Shown piece by piece: positions 1 to 10,527 of a DNA stretch of 64,000 nucleotides. Position 1 is the stretch's first letter. Every line of letters starts with the position of its first letter. The notes beneath the pieces are model-generated. The model ran no database searches and was not told the DNA's origin. It worked only from the letters and a program-made list of their open reading frames with translations. Source of the stretch: Suillus spraguei (lineage: Eukaryota > Basidiomycota > Agaricomycetes > Boletales > Suillaceae). The DNA is taken from positions 1-64,000 of the forward strand of contig JABCPU010000271.1 in NCBI GenBank assembly GCA_016800925.1. Reading direction: 5' to 3'. Both the position numbers and the translations under genes were made by a program.

Positions 1-889
1 TTCCACTCCCAGCTGTTTCAAACGTCAGCAACCTACACTAATAACAAACGTAATAAACCTCACGTTGGCCATCCAACCATAAAAACGCAGAATTGGATGT
101 ATTCCAAGCTTCATACTGCTCGGCATCAAAAATCCACCGACCAGTCGCAACGTTGCGCTGGCGACGGCAGGTGCTGTGCTTTTCAGTACAAGAGACAGGG
201 TTCATCCATCGAAGGAACTTTTCGCGTTCCTCGGCTGCGCATGTTTCAACAGGTTGAGAAGGTAATTGGCACTCATCGTCTTACCTTTCTTCTGCACTTC
301 TTGAGACACCCTGAATTCCTGAACTCCTTGACCCACTTCCTGAACTTTTCGACCCACTTCCTGGACTGCTAGATCGACTTTCTTGATGCCTCGATCGACT
401 TCGGTGAGTGTGATCCTTACGTTATATTAGCATCATCAATTATCATACAAGCGAGTCAGCTCACCATGTGTCGATTGCTAGAATGTTTGTAATCTCACCG
501 CAGTATTGCTTCAATTTATTGATGATTACCCCTGCTTCCTTTTCCTTGAAGGGCCACGTCATTTTAGTTATCGTCTTCATTTTCATTTTCCTGCTTTCGT
601 GCTCGCTTGGCAGAATTTTTTTCAGTTCTATCTGTAATTTCGCAATTGGTCCGTTGTTAGCCATCAGATTTGAAAGTGCAAGACGGAGATTGTCTGGAAG
701 AGAGCTATCTTTCTCGATCTCCATAACGGTGGTCAGGACTCCGCCAATTGAGCTGAACTCATTAAGCAGACTCCGAGAAGACGAGTCAGCGTTGCGGACG
801 GAAGCAACATATCCTAACAGAAGAGCTGAAGCTTGCCCTATCGTTTGAACGAGCTGAAGAATGGTGAGACCACTGGTGATGGGGTCCAT
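1..889 (-). CDS. NLR (NACHT/STAND) protein, 5' part, runs off left edge
   Basis: This is the start of a fungal NOD-like receptor on the minus strand. Exon 1 (from the ATG at 889) encodes a helical N-terminal domain beginning MDPITSGLTILQLVQTIGQA, which matches residue for residue over most of its length the N-terminus of the NLR at 4703. Later exons encode the linker (EERE..FLRWMNPVSCTEKH) and a WLDGQ segment. After a short intron, the last bases of the window give PGSGK, the beginning of a Walker A loop. Exon order and intron positions are the same as in the 4703 gene, so the two are close paralogues facing apart. The rest of the NACHT domain and the C-terminal repeats lie outside the window. 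NLRs of this kind are linked in fungi to non-self recognition and heterokaryon incompatibility; that role is inferred here. Confidence 0.8.
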
Positions 890-1049
890 CTCGACAGTGC
901 GAAATGAAACCCTAGCAGCACCATGCCTCTATTTGAATCAAACGAGGGTGCCCTTCTTTGATATAAATAGAGTAATAGTGCTGCAAGGGCCCAGGGTTGC
1001 GTTTTCCACTATCCAGACTCTAGATCGATGATAAAATTTCCAGCAATCT

Positions 1050-1150
1050 GGTGTTCGTCAGCTCGTTTCAACGATAGCGCAAGTTCCACCTATTTTGTCA
1101 CCATATATCGTTTCTGCCCACAACGCCAACTCTTCACGTCGTAGAACGCC
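1050..1150 (+). pseudogene. Shard of an NLR N-terminal domain
   Basis: About 100 bases on the plus strand read as QLVSTIAQVPPILSPYIVSA, then N-ANSSRRR. This aligns with the first helices of the two NLR N-termini in this window (QVVQTIAQASTFLYRYVASV). There is no start codon, no continuation and the flanks are unrelated. It is best read as a decayed third copy, in the opposite orientation to the copy at 461-889. Confidence 0.55.
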
Positions 1151-1349
1151 TACTAGCATCGCGTTGGTGATAATCCATACTCAACACGATTATCTAGTGC
1201 CTCGTGTACTTCATATCAGTTCTTATCGATCATCATCGATAGGTCACTAAAAGGGTGAATTCAGTGTTGCAAATTTGGGCACTGCATCAGTCAATTTACC
1301 ACCACAATATAGAAGGGTGGTATACGGGAGAGCGATTCGCAACCTGAAA

Positions 1350-1939
1350 TTATGTAGCAACCCAATAAGAACTGATATAAAGATACATGGGGACCTGTGG
1401 ACCTCTTTGGTAAGCGTCCATGAGCTCGAACGGGAAAGTTGCGGGACTAGTTGTTCTGCCCCTGAGGTTACTTGCGAGACGTGATAGTAACCAGTGAGAA
1501 GGACCAGCCTGGAAGGGCATAATCAACATAAGGCTAACGTCCACGCTCAATCCATGGTGTATGTTGCAACAAGACCTTTTAGAGAGGTAATAAGTCGTTC
1601 CACCAAGATAGACACGGAGCATCTCATGCCCAGTTACCGTGTTCATTGACCGTTCAAGTTCAAGATTCACATTTCTAGTGTGCGAGTTGACGAGGTCAAG
1701 AAGATGCCTTCATTGTTCAGGTGGCTAATAGATGCGGGCGCTAAAACTTTATGCTGTATGAAATATGATATTGCGCCGGCCGAGTTGACACTGCATACCG
1801 CAGGAGATGGAATGAAAACCATCACTCGTGGAGTGTGGCCGGATCTACGTTCATGATAAGGAAAAGTAACAAATGGCTCGCTGGTAATATACATTACTTC
1901 GGCAATGTCCGGCGTGTTCATTGTAGATGCAGTACACAC
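1350..1939 (-). CDS. Unrecognised ORF pair, possibly one gene with a frame break
   Basis: Two adjoining minus-strand reading frames (1939-1667, then 1670-1350) abut within a few bases and could form one protein of about 195 residues if one base were added near 1668-1672. The composition looks protein-like, with segments such as GHEMLRVYLGGTTYYLSKRS. I recognise no domain, and no signal peptide or membrane segment is clear. It lies between an NLR shard and a PHO13-derived block, so it may itself be a remnant. Whether it is expressed is unknown. Confidence 0.25.
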
Positions 1940-2324
1940 TGAGCTGAACCCCTGCCACTGCTCATTAAAATGCTCGCCAAGACAGCAGCTTCATCTTCCA
2001 CAGATGACGTTCAGCATGCGTTCTTCCCATACGCAAGGTACACCTCTGTCGTGGGTATGCATACCAGCCTCATAGCATTCATAGCCCTCTTCCTACCCCA
2101 AACATCTCTCCTACTCCGGCTATCGCTTGCAGGTTTCGACCCTCCAGAATCTAAATTTCAAGACGCATTGACAGATGACTCGGTCATAGCTTAGATCGTT
2201 GCAGGGTTGGTAGTCCTGAACTTTCGGTCAACGCCCTAAAGTGGCTGGCTGAGGAGCACATCAGAAGAGAACAATTGGAGAAGCGGAGAACAAAACAAAG
2301 AGACTAGTCTCACTACATTTGCTT
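1940..2324. other. Intergenic, no gene seen
   Basis: The only open frame is short (1970-2194) and has no recognisable similarity. The right end grades into the PHO13-derived duplicated block. Nothing else supportable was seen. Confidence 0.4.
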
Positions 2325-2540
2325 CCGCGCCCAATAAATCAAACTTGACCTTGTAAGACTCTTCTTCGACTTGCTGACATTCGTATTGGTGATGAAAAGA
2401 ACACGTTTCGCTTCATGATCACAACATGACCCAAAAAAATGGCATTGTCATTTTCACAAAAGTAAGTAAGCGACCACAGTACGCACCTTGCTTCCAGATC
2501 TCCAAGACTTCCACAGCCCCTTCGGTCAGGCTCTGAGCCG
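2325..2540 (-). pseudogene. PHO13-like phosphatase shard (pieces of exons 1 and 2)
   Basis: Read on the minus strand, 2485-2535 gives [11 protein letters not shown], matching exon 1 of the intact gene ([11 protein letters not shown] at 4150-4190). The stretch 2340-2420 is a degraded exon 2, equivalent to [20 protein letters not shown]. Both are mutated and not joined into a usable frame. The shard sits just downstream of the intact gene's stop. The same arrangement recurs downstream of the second copy at 13.1-13.5 kb, so shard plus gene were duplicated together. Confidence 0.6.
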
Positions 2541-3057
2541 AGCCCCTGCTACTATTGATTAAACGCCTGCAGAACACTAATAGACAGTTCCGCGTACGCG
2601 CCTGCTTGTGCTTTGGGTTTCCCGCCCTTCGTTCCCAGTCAGTAGACTTCAAGTGACTGTACCAGTTCATTTTCGTAGATGAACAATCGGTTTATAACTT
2701 TTGGCTGACAACATCCTAGCTTGCAAATTCCGATAGAAAGATATTTGGTTTATCCAGTCGTCACAGCACTCCTTGGCGTTCTTCTCATCTCACCGGACCG
2801 AGAACATGTGTTCATGATGCTTAGACTTCTCTTCGGAGGAATCGTTGGCTATAGTCGGATCTCTTTCAACGCTTTCCGTCAGCACAGCAGCTAAGGAGAA
2901 CATCAGCATGGGACCATCGGAGAACCAGAAGACAACCTGAGGCACTGATTCCAGTTTCAATCCCAGTTCCTTGTATTCAAATCGTGTTCTAGATATCTAG
3001 TAATCTCTCTTATGGGGCCAGCCCCTTCTACACGGGTAAGTATGAGGAAGACTAGAC

Positions 3058-4276
3058 CTATTGTCCATCAACAACACGAAGGTCTCCGATAGACTGTGTG
3101 ACGTAGTCGGGTACTATTGGTGAAGCGTTTGGACCGGTGATATCTTGCTTCGATGTGATGCCTACAGAACATAACGTTCATTACAAAGACTAATTGTTGA
3201 ATTTGGAAACGCACCCGTCAGAACAAGAAGCGTCGCCAGGCCCCCAGCTTGTCCGAACAAGATATCAGTATTCAAGCGATCTCCAATCATTATCGTGCGT
3301 TCCGGATCGAATTTCACCCTATCACAGAATCATAATCATCTCCCGTCAGCCAAATGCACCACAAAGCTAGCTAATACAGAGACACGCACTTGGCTTGAAT
3401 ACAATCCAACATTGTCTTTGCAGGCTTCCCAATACTTATTGGATCTTTCTCCAGTGCAAAGCGTAATGGAGCGCTGATAGCTCCTGCTCCGGGTAAGAGA
3501 CCGTTAGCGCTTGGGAACGTGCTGTCTTCGTTGGTAACTAGGAATTGACAGCCGGGGTTTCGTGTGAGGTATTGGAATGCTTTTGATAGTTTGGTATAGT
3601 TCACGCTCAGGTCTAGGCCGCACAGGACGGCTTGGACGTCTGGGTCGAGGGTGAAAGATGACAGGGAGAATGGTTCGAGAGTGCAGTCTGCTGGGTCCTG
3701 AGTTGTGTGAGTTTGAGTAGCGAGTGGGTGGCTGGAATGGGAGCAGGGAAGAAATACCGACATACCGTTCCACCGATGAAAGAAACGCCTTCTTCCCTCA
3801 GCTCCTCCTCGATGCCTGCCATCCCAATCACGTACACTTTCTTATCCTTTGGAAGTTTCATGACGGAAGATATGTAAACAGCAGAAGCGTATGCTGATCC
3901 GTATATCTCGTCCTACAACCCATGAATCAGGAAACGACGACCCAACCCAAATGAAACACCCACAACACTTGCTTCCACGCCCAAGGTATCAAACTTGGCT
4001 TTATAACTCTTCCTCGATTTGCTAGCATTATTAGTAACGAAAAGGATTCGCTTTCCTTCACGACATCCGTATCAAAATACCGTCATCGTCATTTTCAACA
4101 CCAAGTACTATACAACCATAGCACGCACCTCGCTTCCGCAGGATCTCCAAAACCTCCACAGCCCCTTCGATCAGCCGATCGCCGTGCCATAATACACCGT
4201 CGCAGTCAAACATCCATGTGTCGTATCTATCGATTAGGAGAGAGTATTCTGGGCGGGTTGTGAGGTGGGCGGGCAT
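3058..4276 (-). CDS. PHO13: p-Nitrophenylphosphatase / phosphoglycolate phosphatase-like HAD hydrolase
   Basis: This is a HAD-superfamily phosphatase of the yeast Pho13 / phosphoglycolate phosphatase type, a cytosolic metabolite-repair enzyme. I can read about seven exons that splice in frame. The N-terminus is [20 protein letters not shown], and motif I is [10 protein letters not shown] with the nucleophilic Asp. Motif II follows in exon 2 ([14 protein letters not shown]). The cap region includes [20 protein letters not shown] and [20 protein letters not shown], followed by NEDSTFP. The motif III/IV region is [19 protein letters not shown]. The C-terminus is [11 protein letters not shown], then the stop at 3058. 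Total length is close to the roughly 300 residues usual for the family. No break was seen, in contrast to the second copy at 14.0-15.3 kb. An in-frame upstream start was not found, so 4276 is chosen. Confidence 0.82.
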
Positions 4277-4702
4277 GATGGTCGTTAGACGCAGAGGGCG
4301 AGAGATTCTGCGGCGTGTGGTGTGGAGATCTCACGATCGTCACTTTCATGTTTTGAAAATATCTAAGTACAGTTAGTCTATGGGTATATATGAATCAGGA
4401 ATCAGCATGGTTGAAGGGTCAGATGAGTCGGAGACTCGTGACTGGGCGATTGTAGTACTCAAATTACAAGACAACTCGAACGATATCATCCTGTAGTATG
4501 TACTAGCATGTGTGACTTGAACATCAGGCAGGACGCTTCCATTCTATCAGTGGGTGCACGTGGTAGCTATCATCCTCTTCGAAGGTCACTTCACATTAGT
4601 AATCCTTATCGATGATCATTGCATCACTCTCAACGTTGCAAATGGATAAATGGGCGTCTTTAAAGTCATGGAGTTGCCTGAGCAACATTTTCTGCTACCA
4701 AC

Positions 4703-7700
4703 ATGGATGGCATCACCAGCGGTCTCACCATTCTTCAGGTCGTTCAAACAATAGCGCAAGCTTCAACTTTTTTGTACAGATATGTTGCTTCCGTCCGCGA
4801 TGCTCCCTCGTCCTGTAAAAGGCTCCTTGATCAGTACAATTCAATCAGAGGTGTCCTCGCTACCGTCATAGACATCGAGAATGATCGATTTCTTCCAAAC
4901 AACCTCCGTCATGCACTTTCACTTTTGATGACAGAAGATGGACCTGTGGCAAAATTAGACGGAGAACTGAAGAAATTTTTGCCGAATGTCCTAGCGAGCG
5001 GGAAAATGAGCAAGAGAAGCAGATTGGCCTGGCCATTCAAGGAAAAGGAAACGGGAGAGATTGCTGATAGACTGAAACAATATTATGTCGACATTACAGT
5101 AATTCTAGCAATCGACTCATGGTAAGCCAACTCGTTCGCGATGCATTCCAAAATATAATACAGCGTCAGGAATACAATCAAAGAAATCAGTCAAGGAGTC
5201 CAGGAATTAAGAGAGGCACAAAAGGTACGCGAAAAAGGTGAGTCGCTGTCTGCCAGTCAGTTCCTCACCCAGTTAAAACGCGCATAGCTGAGGAACGTCA
5301 AAAGTTCCTTCAGTGGATGAACCCCGTGTCTTGTACTGAAAAGCATGCTACCTGCCGTAGTCAACGAAACCCCGGGACCGGCCGTTGGATTTTTCAAAAC
5401 GATCAGTTTGTGACTTGGAACAACTCAGATCACGCATTCCTATGGTTGAATGGCCAGGGTTAGTTCTATCATTCCCCATCGCTTGCAGGTCGTTGACACT
5501 CAACAGCTGGATACGGAAAGACGATCCTTGCGTAAGTTCAGACTCGAAGGGTTTTAGAGAGCTCAGATTTACTTCTGAACATGCAGTTCTTCTATCATCG
5601 ACGAAATTCAGGGTAGCGGTGAAGAAGAGCCACAGACGTTGGGCTACTTCTATTGCAATTTCCGAGAGGAGTGGACGACAAGCGCAGCTGCAGTATTGCG
5701 CTCCTTGGTTGTTCAGCTGCTTCAACAATCTAAGGTTGACTGGATCGCAAAGATACGCGAGCCAGGGCTGCAAGAAGGAGAGGATCTTGTTGCTCTGCGA
5801 AACCTCTGGCAGCAGCAACGTGATGCAAAACTGTATCCCACAGATCTAGGATTTATACGAAAGCTTCTGGTTGAAACGTCTACGCTGGTTCGCCGACCAG
5901 TCCTTGTGATTGACGCCTTGGATGAATGTAAGGACTACCCCGACCTTGTAGGACATCTTGTAAACCTTGTCGAAGATGCTCGGCTACAACTTTTCGTCAC
6001 CGGTAGAAGCGAGCCAGACATCCGAGACGTCTTCAATGATCTCCCCACCTTGTCGCTGAAGGACAGTGCAGCACAAATGAAAGAAGATATACTGGTTCAC
6101 ATTACGGAGCAGCTAAAGAATCAGAAGCGTTTATCACGCCTATCTGACGTCCTGAAGAAGACAATTCTGGAGAAATTGTTAGAAAAAGCCGAGGGCATGT
6201 AAGTCAAGCAGCTTGCACTTGTTCCTTGGAAATTTATCATCATATTATCATGCAGGTTTCGTTGGGTTCAGTGTCAACTGGACGTGATCATGACATGCAA
6301 GAGACCTGACAGTATTCGAAAAGCCCTTGACGACCTTCCAGCAGGACTATATGAAACGTATGACAGGATTATTCAATCCATCGAAGAAAGAGGGAAAGAC
6401 GATAGCGCGATTGCCCAGCGTTGCTTGCTTTTGCTGGCTGGCGCGTTCACACCTTTGACACTCAATCAGCTCAATGAAGCGATAATGATCGAAGTTGGCC
6501 AGCCGAGCCTCAATGAGGACCTTGGCGTTACGGACACTATGGATATTGTGGCTGCCTGCGGAAGCCTTGTGACCTACCACGAGAAGACTGGTGTCGTCGC
6601 TCTATCTCATTACAGTGTCAAAGTATGATATATTAAACTTTGTTATCCTTCTCGTCTGTTGATGCGCTATGCAACCAGGAATACTTGATCAGTCGCCCCA
6701 ATAAGATCTTCAAATCAATCTCGGACATGCATGCTCGGATCTGCGAGCTGTTGATTACATATGTGTTATGCGACTTTGTGGATGAGATATGCGCAAAAGG
6801 TGCGATACTGTCTTGCACAGATGAAGATGAACCAAGAAACTGATGGTTTGCATAGATGAGAATCCAGCTATAGATGATTCTGATTCTGATGATTATGATT
6901 ATGATTCTGCATCTGATTCTGATTCTGATTCTGATTCTGATTCTGATTCTGATTCTGATGACGGGCCTATCCAAGACCATCCGTTGATTAGTTATGCAGT
7001 TAAAGGATGGAAGCACCTTAGACATGTTTCGGATGAGGATCCGGACATTATGGATGCCCTATCACGGCTGAACTTGGAGTTTCGTCGAAACACCAAGAAA
7101 AATCGTGTGCTTGCTCAAGGCGAACGCATGTATGAACCTACTAGGTGGTTGCGTGCCGCTGTGACTTTGCCCTCGCTTCTATTCATCCCACTTGAGCACG
7201 GAAAGCCGTGGATGGTCGAATTCATCATCAAGCAGCACCCCGATCTCCTGGACACGGATATCGCCCCTGGTTGGAGTTCTCCCTTAATTTTCGCTATAGC
7301 CAAGAATCCTGACTGCCTCGGCATTCTCCTGAAGGCGGGTGTCGATCTCAAAAAGCTTTCTTCCATCATACCTCATTTATATCACCAATTCATTGATAAC
7401 GGCTCCTATGCTCCAGTTTCGTGGGCAGCTGTGACTGGAAGCGAAGTCGCCGTGGATTTCTTTCTGTCACGAACGGAGGTCGACATACCCGATGAGATCC
7501 TGCACATGGCTGTTAGGGCAAGAAAGCTATCGCATGAATGTATCCGCAAGTTTCGTCGATGCGGTGCGGATGTCGATTTCACAGTCAATGGTTCTACACC
7601 TATCCATTCTTTCCTCTCCCTCCGCCCCTATGTGCTTTTTCACGACAGACGCCAATTGCTACCTGTCATAAAAGCATTCGTTGAACCGTCTTGTAATCTT

Positions 7701-8264
7701 TCCTTGCAGGACTGGACTGCCAGAACAGTGCTACACATTGCTCTTGATAGAAGTCTGGAAGATGTTGTTGTATACCTTCTCGAGCATAATGCAGGGCTGT
7801 CAGCAACGGCGGCTCTCTCTCTAGACAAATGGAGCTGGGCCACAAACAAGACGTGGTTTCCGAAGGTTCAAGCAGCGGCTCTGGCTGCTGATCAACCATG
7901 TACTAGAATCAAGGGGAAGATTGTTGGTGATACAATAGGATCTAAGATTGTCGAGTTTTCGGTCACATTCGCTACCGATCCTAATTCGATCTGTGCTATC
8001 GTTGTTTCAGCTGTGCGCAGTAGGGAGCTGGGAGGTGAGCAACCACTTTCATCCACCCGTATAATTTACTGATTAGCGAAGACCTCAACCCCACTTTTAG
8101 CGCCGACCTTTCATATCGTATTCAGTCACTTCAAGGACACCTCCGGGAAAATGATTCCAGCATACTCAAGTTCGTGTTTGCATGGACAAGTAGACAGCGT
8201 GTCTCTAGTCGCTTGTTCGACTATCATCAAGGACATGAAGTTACTAGGATGCTACGGCGGTTAA
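4703..8264 (+). CDS. NLR: helical N-terminus, NACHT ATPase, ankyrin-like C-terminus
   Basis: This is a near-complete fungal NOD-like receptor of nine exons. Exon 1 (4703-5121) is the helical N-domain starting MDGITSGLTILQVVQTIAQA. The P-loop is split by introns and reads GQAGYGKTIL once joined (about 5455-5535). Walker B is PVLVIDALDEC near 5905-5935, and the sensor-like VTGRSEPDI is at about 5997. The GMFRWVQCQL and HYSVKEYLIS motifs typical of fungal NACHT proteins follow at the joins around 6198/6256 and 6622/6672. A 56-nt intron (6800-6855) leads to an Asp/Ser hinge encoded by a GATTCT repeat. After it come ankyrin-like helices (WMVEFIIKQHPDLLDTDIAP; GILLKAGVDL; TVLHIALDRSLEDVVVYLLE). A last intron at 8035-8076 gives a stop at 8262-8264. 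A role in non-self recognition is inferred from the family. Confidence 0.85.
6877..6961 (+). repeat. GATTCT microsatellite in NLR coding sequence
   Basis: An almost perfect hexamer run (GATTCT, with some GATTAT and GATGAT units) encodes alternating Asp-Ser, preceded by Asp-Tyr units. It lies just after the intron that separates the NACHT-proximal region from the ankyrin-like region, so it would form a flexible acidic linker. Unit changes keep the reading frame, so repeat number can vary between alleles without breaking the protein. Confidence 0.9.
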
Positions 8265-10234
8265 CCAAAGACTCGTTTCGCACCTCCCTTGTTCTCCAGC
8301 TTGACATAGCGAGTTCTTTTTGTCAATATCTGGATGAGTTCACACTTGACATTTACAGAAGTCCTTTGCCTCTCAAACATCCAGAGTTCTCATCTTCCTG
8401 GGAAGAATACTATACCAGCGGTCAGGATGTATGCTAGGTGTTTACTTGTTTATCATGTTGGTGCATTCTTTGGCCTTCTTCGAAGTAGTAAACATACGTA
8501 CCACGCTGACTTTGCAATCGCCGTTTACAATTGTCATTCGGCAGAGCTACATCTGAATTGATATAGCTCCCCAAGGCCGTGCCTTTATATCACGCTTGGA
8601 GCGTTATGCATGTGATCATCCAACTCCCACAATGTTCTCGTCATGCGTGTGGTAGCTCAAACCAAGCTGGCATTAGCGAGGGACGGCGAGCGGATGTTAT
8701 TTATTTACGTCTATTGATGGCAAGCTTATCTTGAACAATATTGATTCCAACCTCACGGTATTCCGTATTTTTTTGGCGACCGCCGGGAGTGCTACTATTG
8801 CTCCTGCTGGTTTGTTTCAATGTCTTGGACTCATTTAAAGACCTGACAAGATCTCTCCCAGCGACAAAATAAAGTATTTGCTGCCGAGTCTATCTCGTGG
8901 TATTTATAATACTTCCAAGTTGCTAGTTCGTTCGCTTATCGAGAACTGCGATAACTTCAAGTTAACCTATTTCATACTATTTTAAACAACCTGCTGAATC
9001 GTCCATACCGCATAGATTACAAATGATGCATTATGCACGATATACTATGTACTATCCGCTCACACGACTTCCTTCCGCGACGAGTTTCTTAAGGCTTTAA
9101 CTTCCCTTCGGGTGCAGACCTGAATCATCCTGGTATCGATCATAATGTGAGTCAATGAACTTTTACGTCGATGGCACATAGACGTTTGAGTTTCTCGATA
9201 AGAATTATGTTCGACGCACTGTGCTTCCATCGGCTTTCAGATATCAATTTCCCTCCGTTCTTATCGCGGGGACTTTCCTGACGAATATTGCAGAAAAACA
9301 GCTTGTATCATACGTCTGCGGTGCCACTGAGATATGCTATTCTCTTTACGGGCAACGAGCATATCATCAACTAATTCCCCAGACTCAAAAGGCAGTCGGG
9401 AGGGCATCTCGATGATCGCCGATCACTTGAACTGGCGGAAATATTCTCGATTGGGAAAACTGAGAGGCATAGTCTCCCTACCTTTTCGATCGACAGAGGC
9501 AACATTCACCGTTCTATATTGCAGTTTCTCTGACGCCTTGATCATGACGAAGCAACATGTTAGACTGGCGTGGCCAGAAACGTGCTTGTTTTTTGCAGAT
9601 AGAAGCTGATGCTAATGATGATCTAAAACAAGGCCCTGGGCTCTACTCCTAACTAAGCTACGCAAAGGGTGGCACCTGCTTGCACCCCTACGGTTTTCGT
9701 CAGGCGAAATGTAACTCAAGGGTTAATATCAAGACCTGGCAGCATTCGATGCATGGTGTAACTTCAAGACTTGTAATCACTACAGGAACATCTGATCTCG
9801 AGGTAACATGCGCTCGATTGTATGGTGTGTACCCGAGCTCATTCACGTCACATGGTATCCACGCACTTGCTTATCCCATGTCGACATCTTTTCGATCCAT
9901 ATTCTGGTATACTCAACCAACGTTGATGTAGGTTGGTGGAATAAACTGCAAGGACGCAAGGGAGTGATGGTGCGCTTACGAGCATGGGCCTGAAGAGTGA
10001 TGATTTGAGAGAGCTTGTTAGTCCATTGTGGGAGATGTGTATGGGAGTGATGAAGGGAATGTCCAAGACATATTATCCTATGCAGAGACAGTAGTCCGCG
10101 GCGGCGGCAACTCGAGCAGCTTCGTCCTGTAGTTCGAACTTTGAAGAGGTAGCAACCAAAACGCAAAGCGGAATCGAGGGACGCCTGGGTGTGACGGGTC
10201 CTAACGGAGTGTGCACAAGAACCGTTACGATGAT
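8265..10234. other. Intergenic, no gene recognised
   Basis: About 2 kb with only short, overlapping ORFs that have no recognisable motifs. AT-rich stretches are present around 8750-9000. I saw no transposon ends, tRNA or conserved protein fragment. Confidence 0.5.
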
Positions 10235-10314
10235 TAATAGGGACGCTCACCTGGGAGCTTACGGTTTACATTCATGCGCACACTATAAGCTCCCAGATGT
10301 GAGCGTCCCTATTA
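10235..10314. repeat. Long imperfect inverted repeat (hairpin)
   Basis: The left arm (10235-10261, starting TAATAGGGACGCTCAC) and right arm (10285-10314, ending GTGAGCGTCCCTATTA) are reverse complements over about 26 bases apart from a small bulge. They enclose a loop of about 23 bases. The element lies about 215 bp upstream of the dehydrogenase start. It could be a tiny non-autonomous element, a transcribed hairpin or a regulatory palindrome; nothing decides between these. Confidence 0.8.
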
Positions 10315-10527
10315 GAACCCGTTCTATCACTTGACGTCGGGTACTGGTCACGAGTTATCAGAACCTGGCCCCATAAAGGTTTGACTAGCGGAGACTACTT
10401 GTCATTAACTCGTCATGGGTCTAGTACGGCCCAAAAGCACGCGGTCTGATCCCTACAGCCAGTTCTTCAGGTGTCTGAAAATTGCAAATGAATCATTCCC
10501 CTTTATCTCCACTTTGTTTTTCTCATC

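Noticed and set aside
7115..7899. Several minus-strand ORFs under the NLR ankyrin-like region
   Set aside because: They are antisense shadows of a well-supported coding exon with NACHT/ankyrin features.
9843..10250. 135-residue minus ORF before the dehydrogenase
   Set aside because: No motif, no splice context, composition unlike neighbouring proteins, and it overlaps the hairpin.
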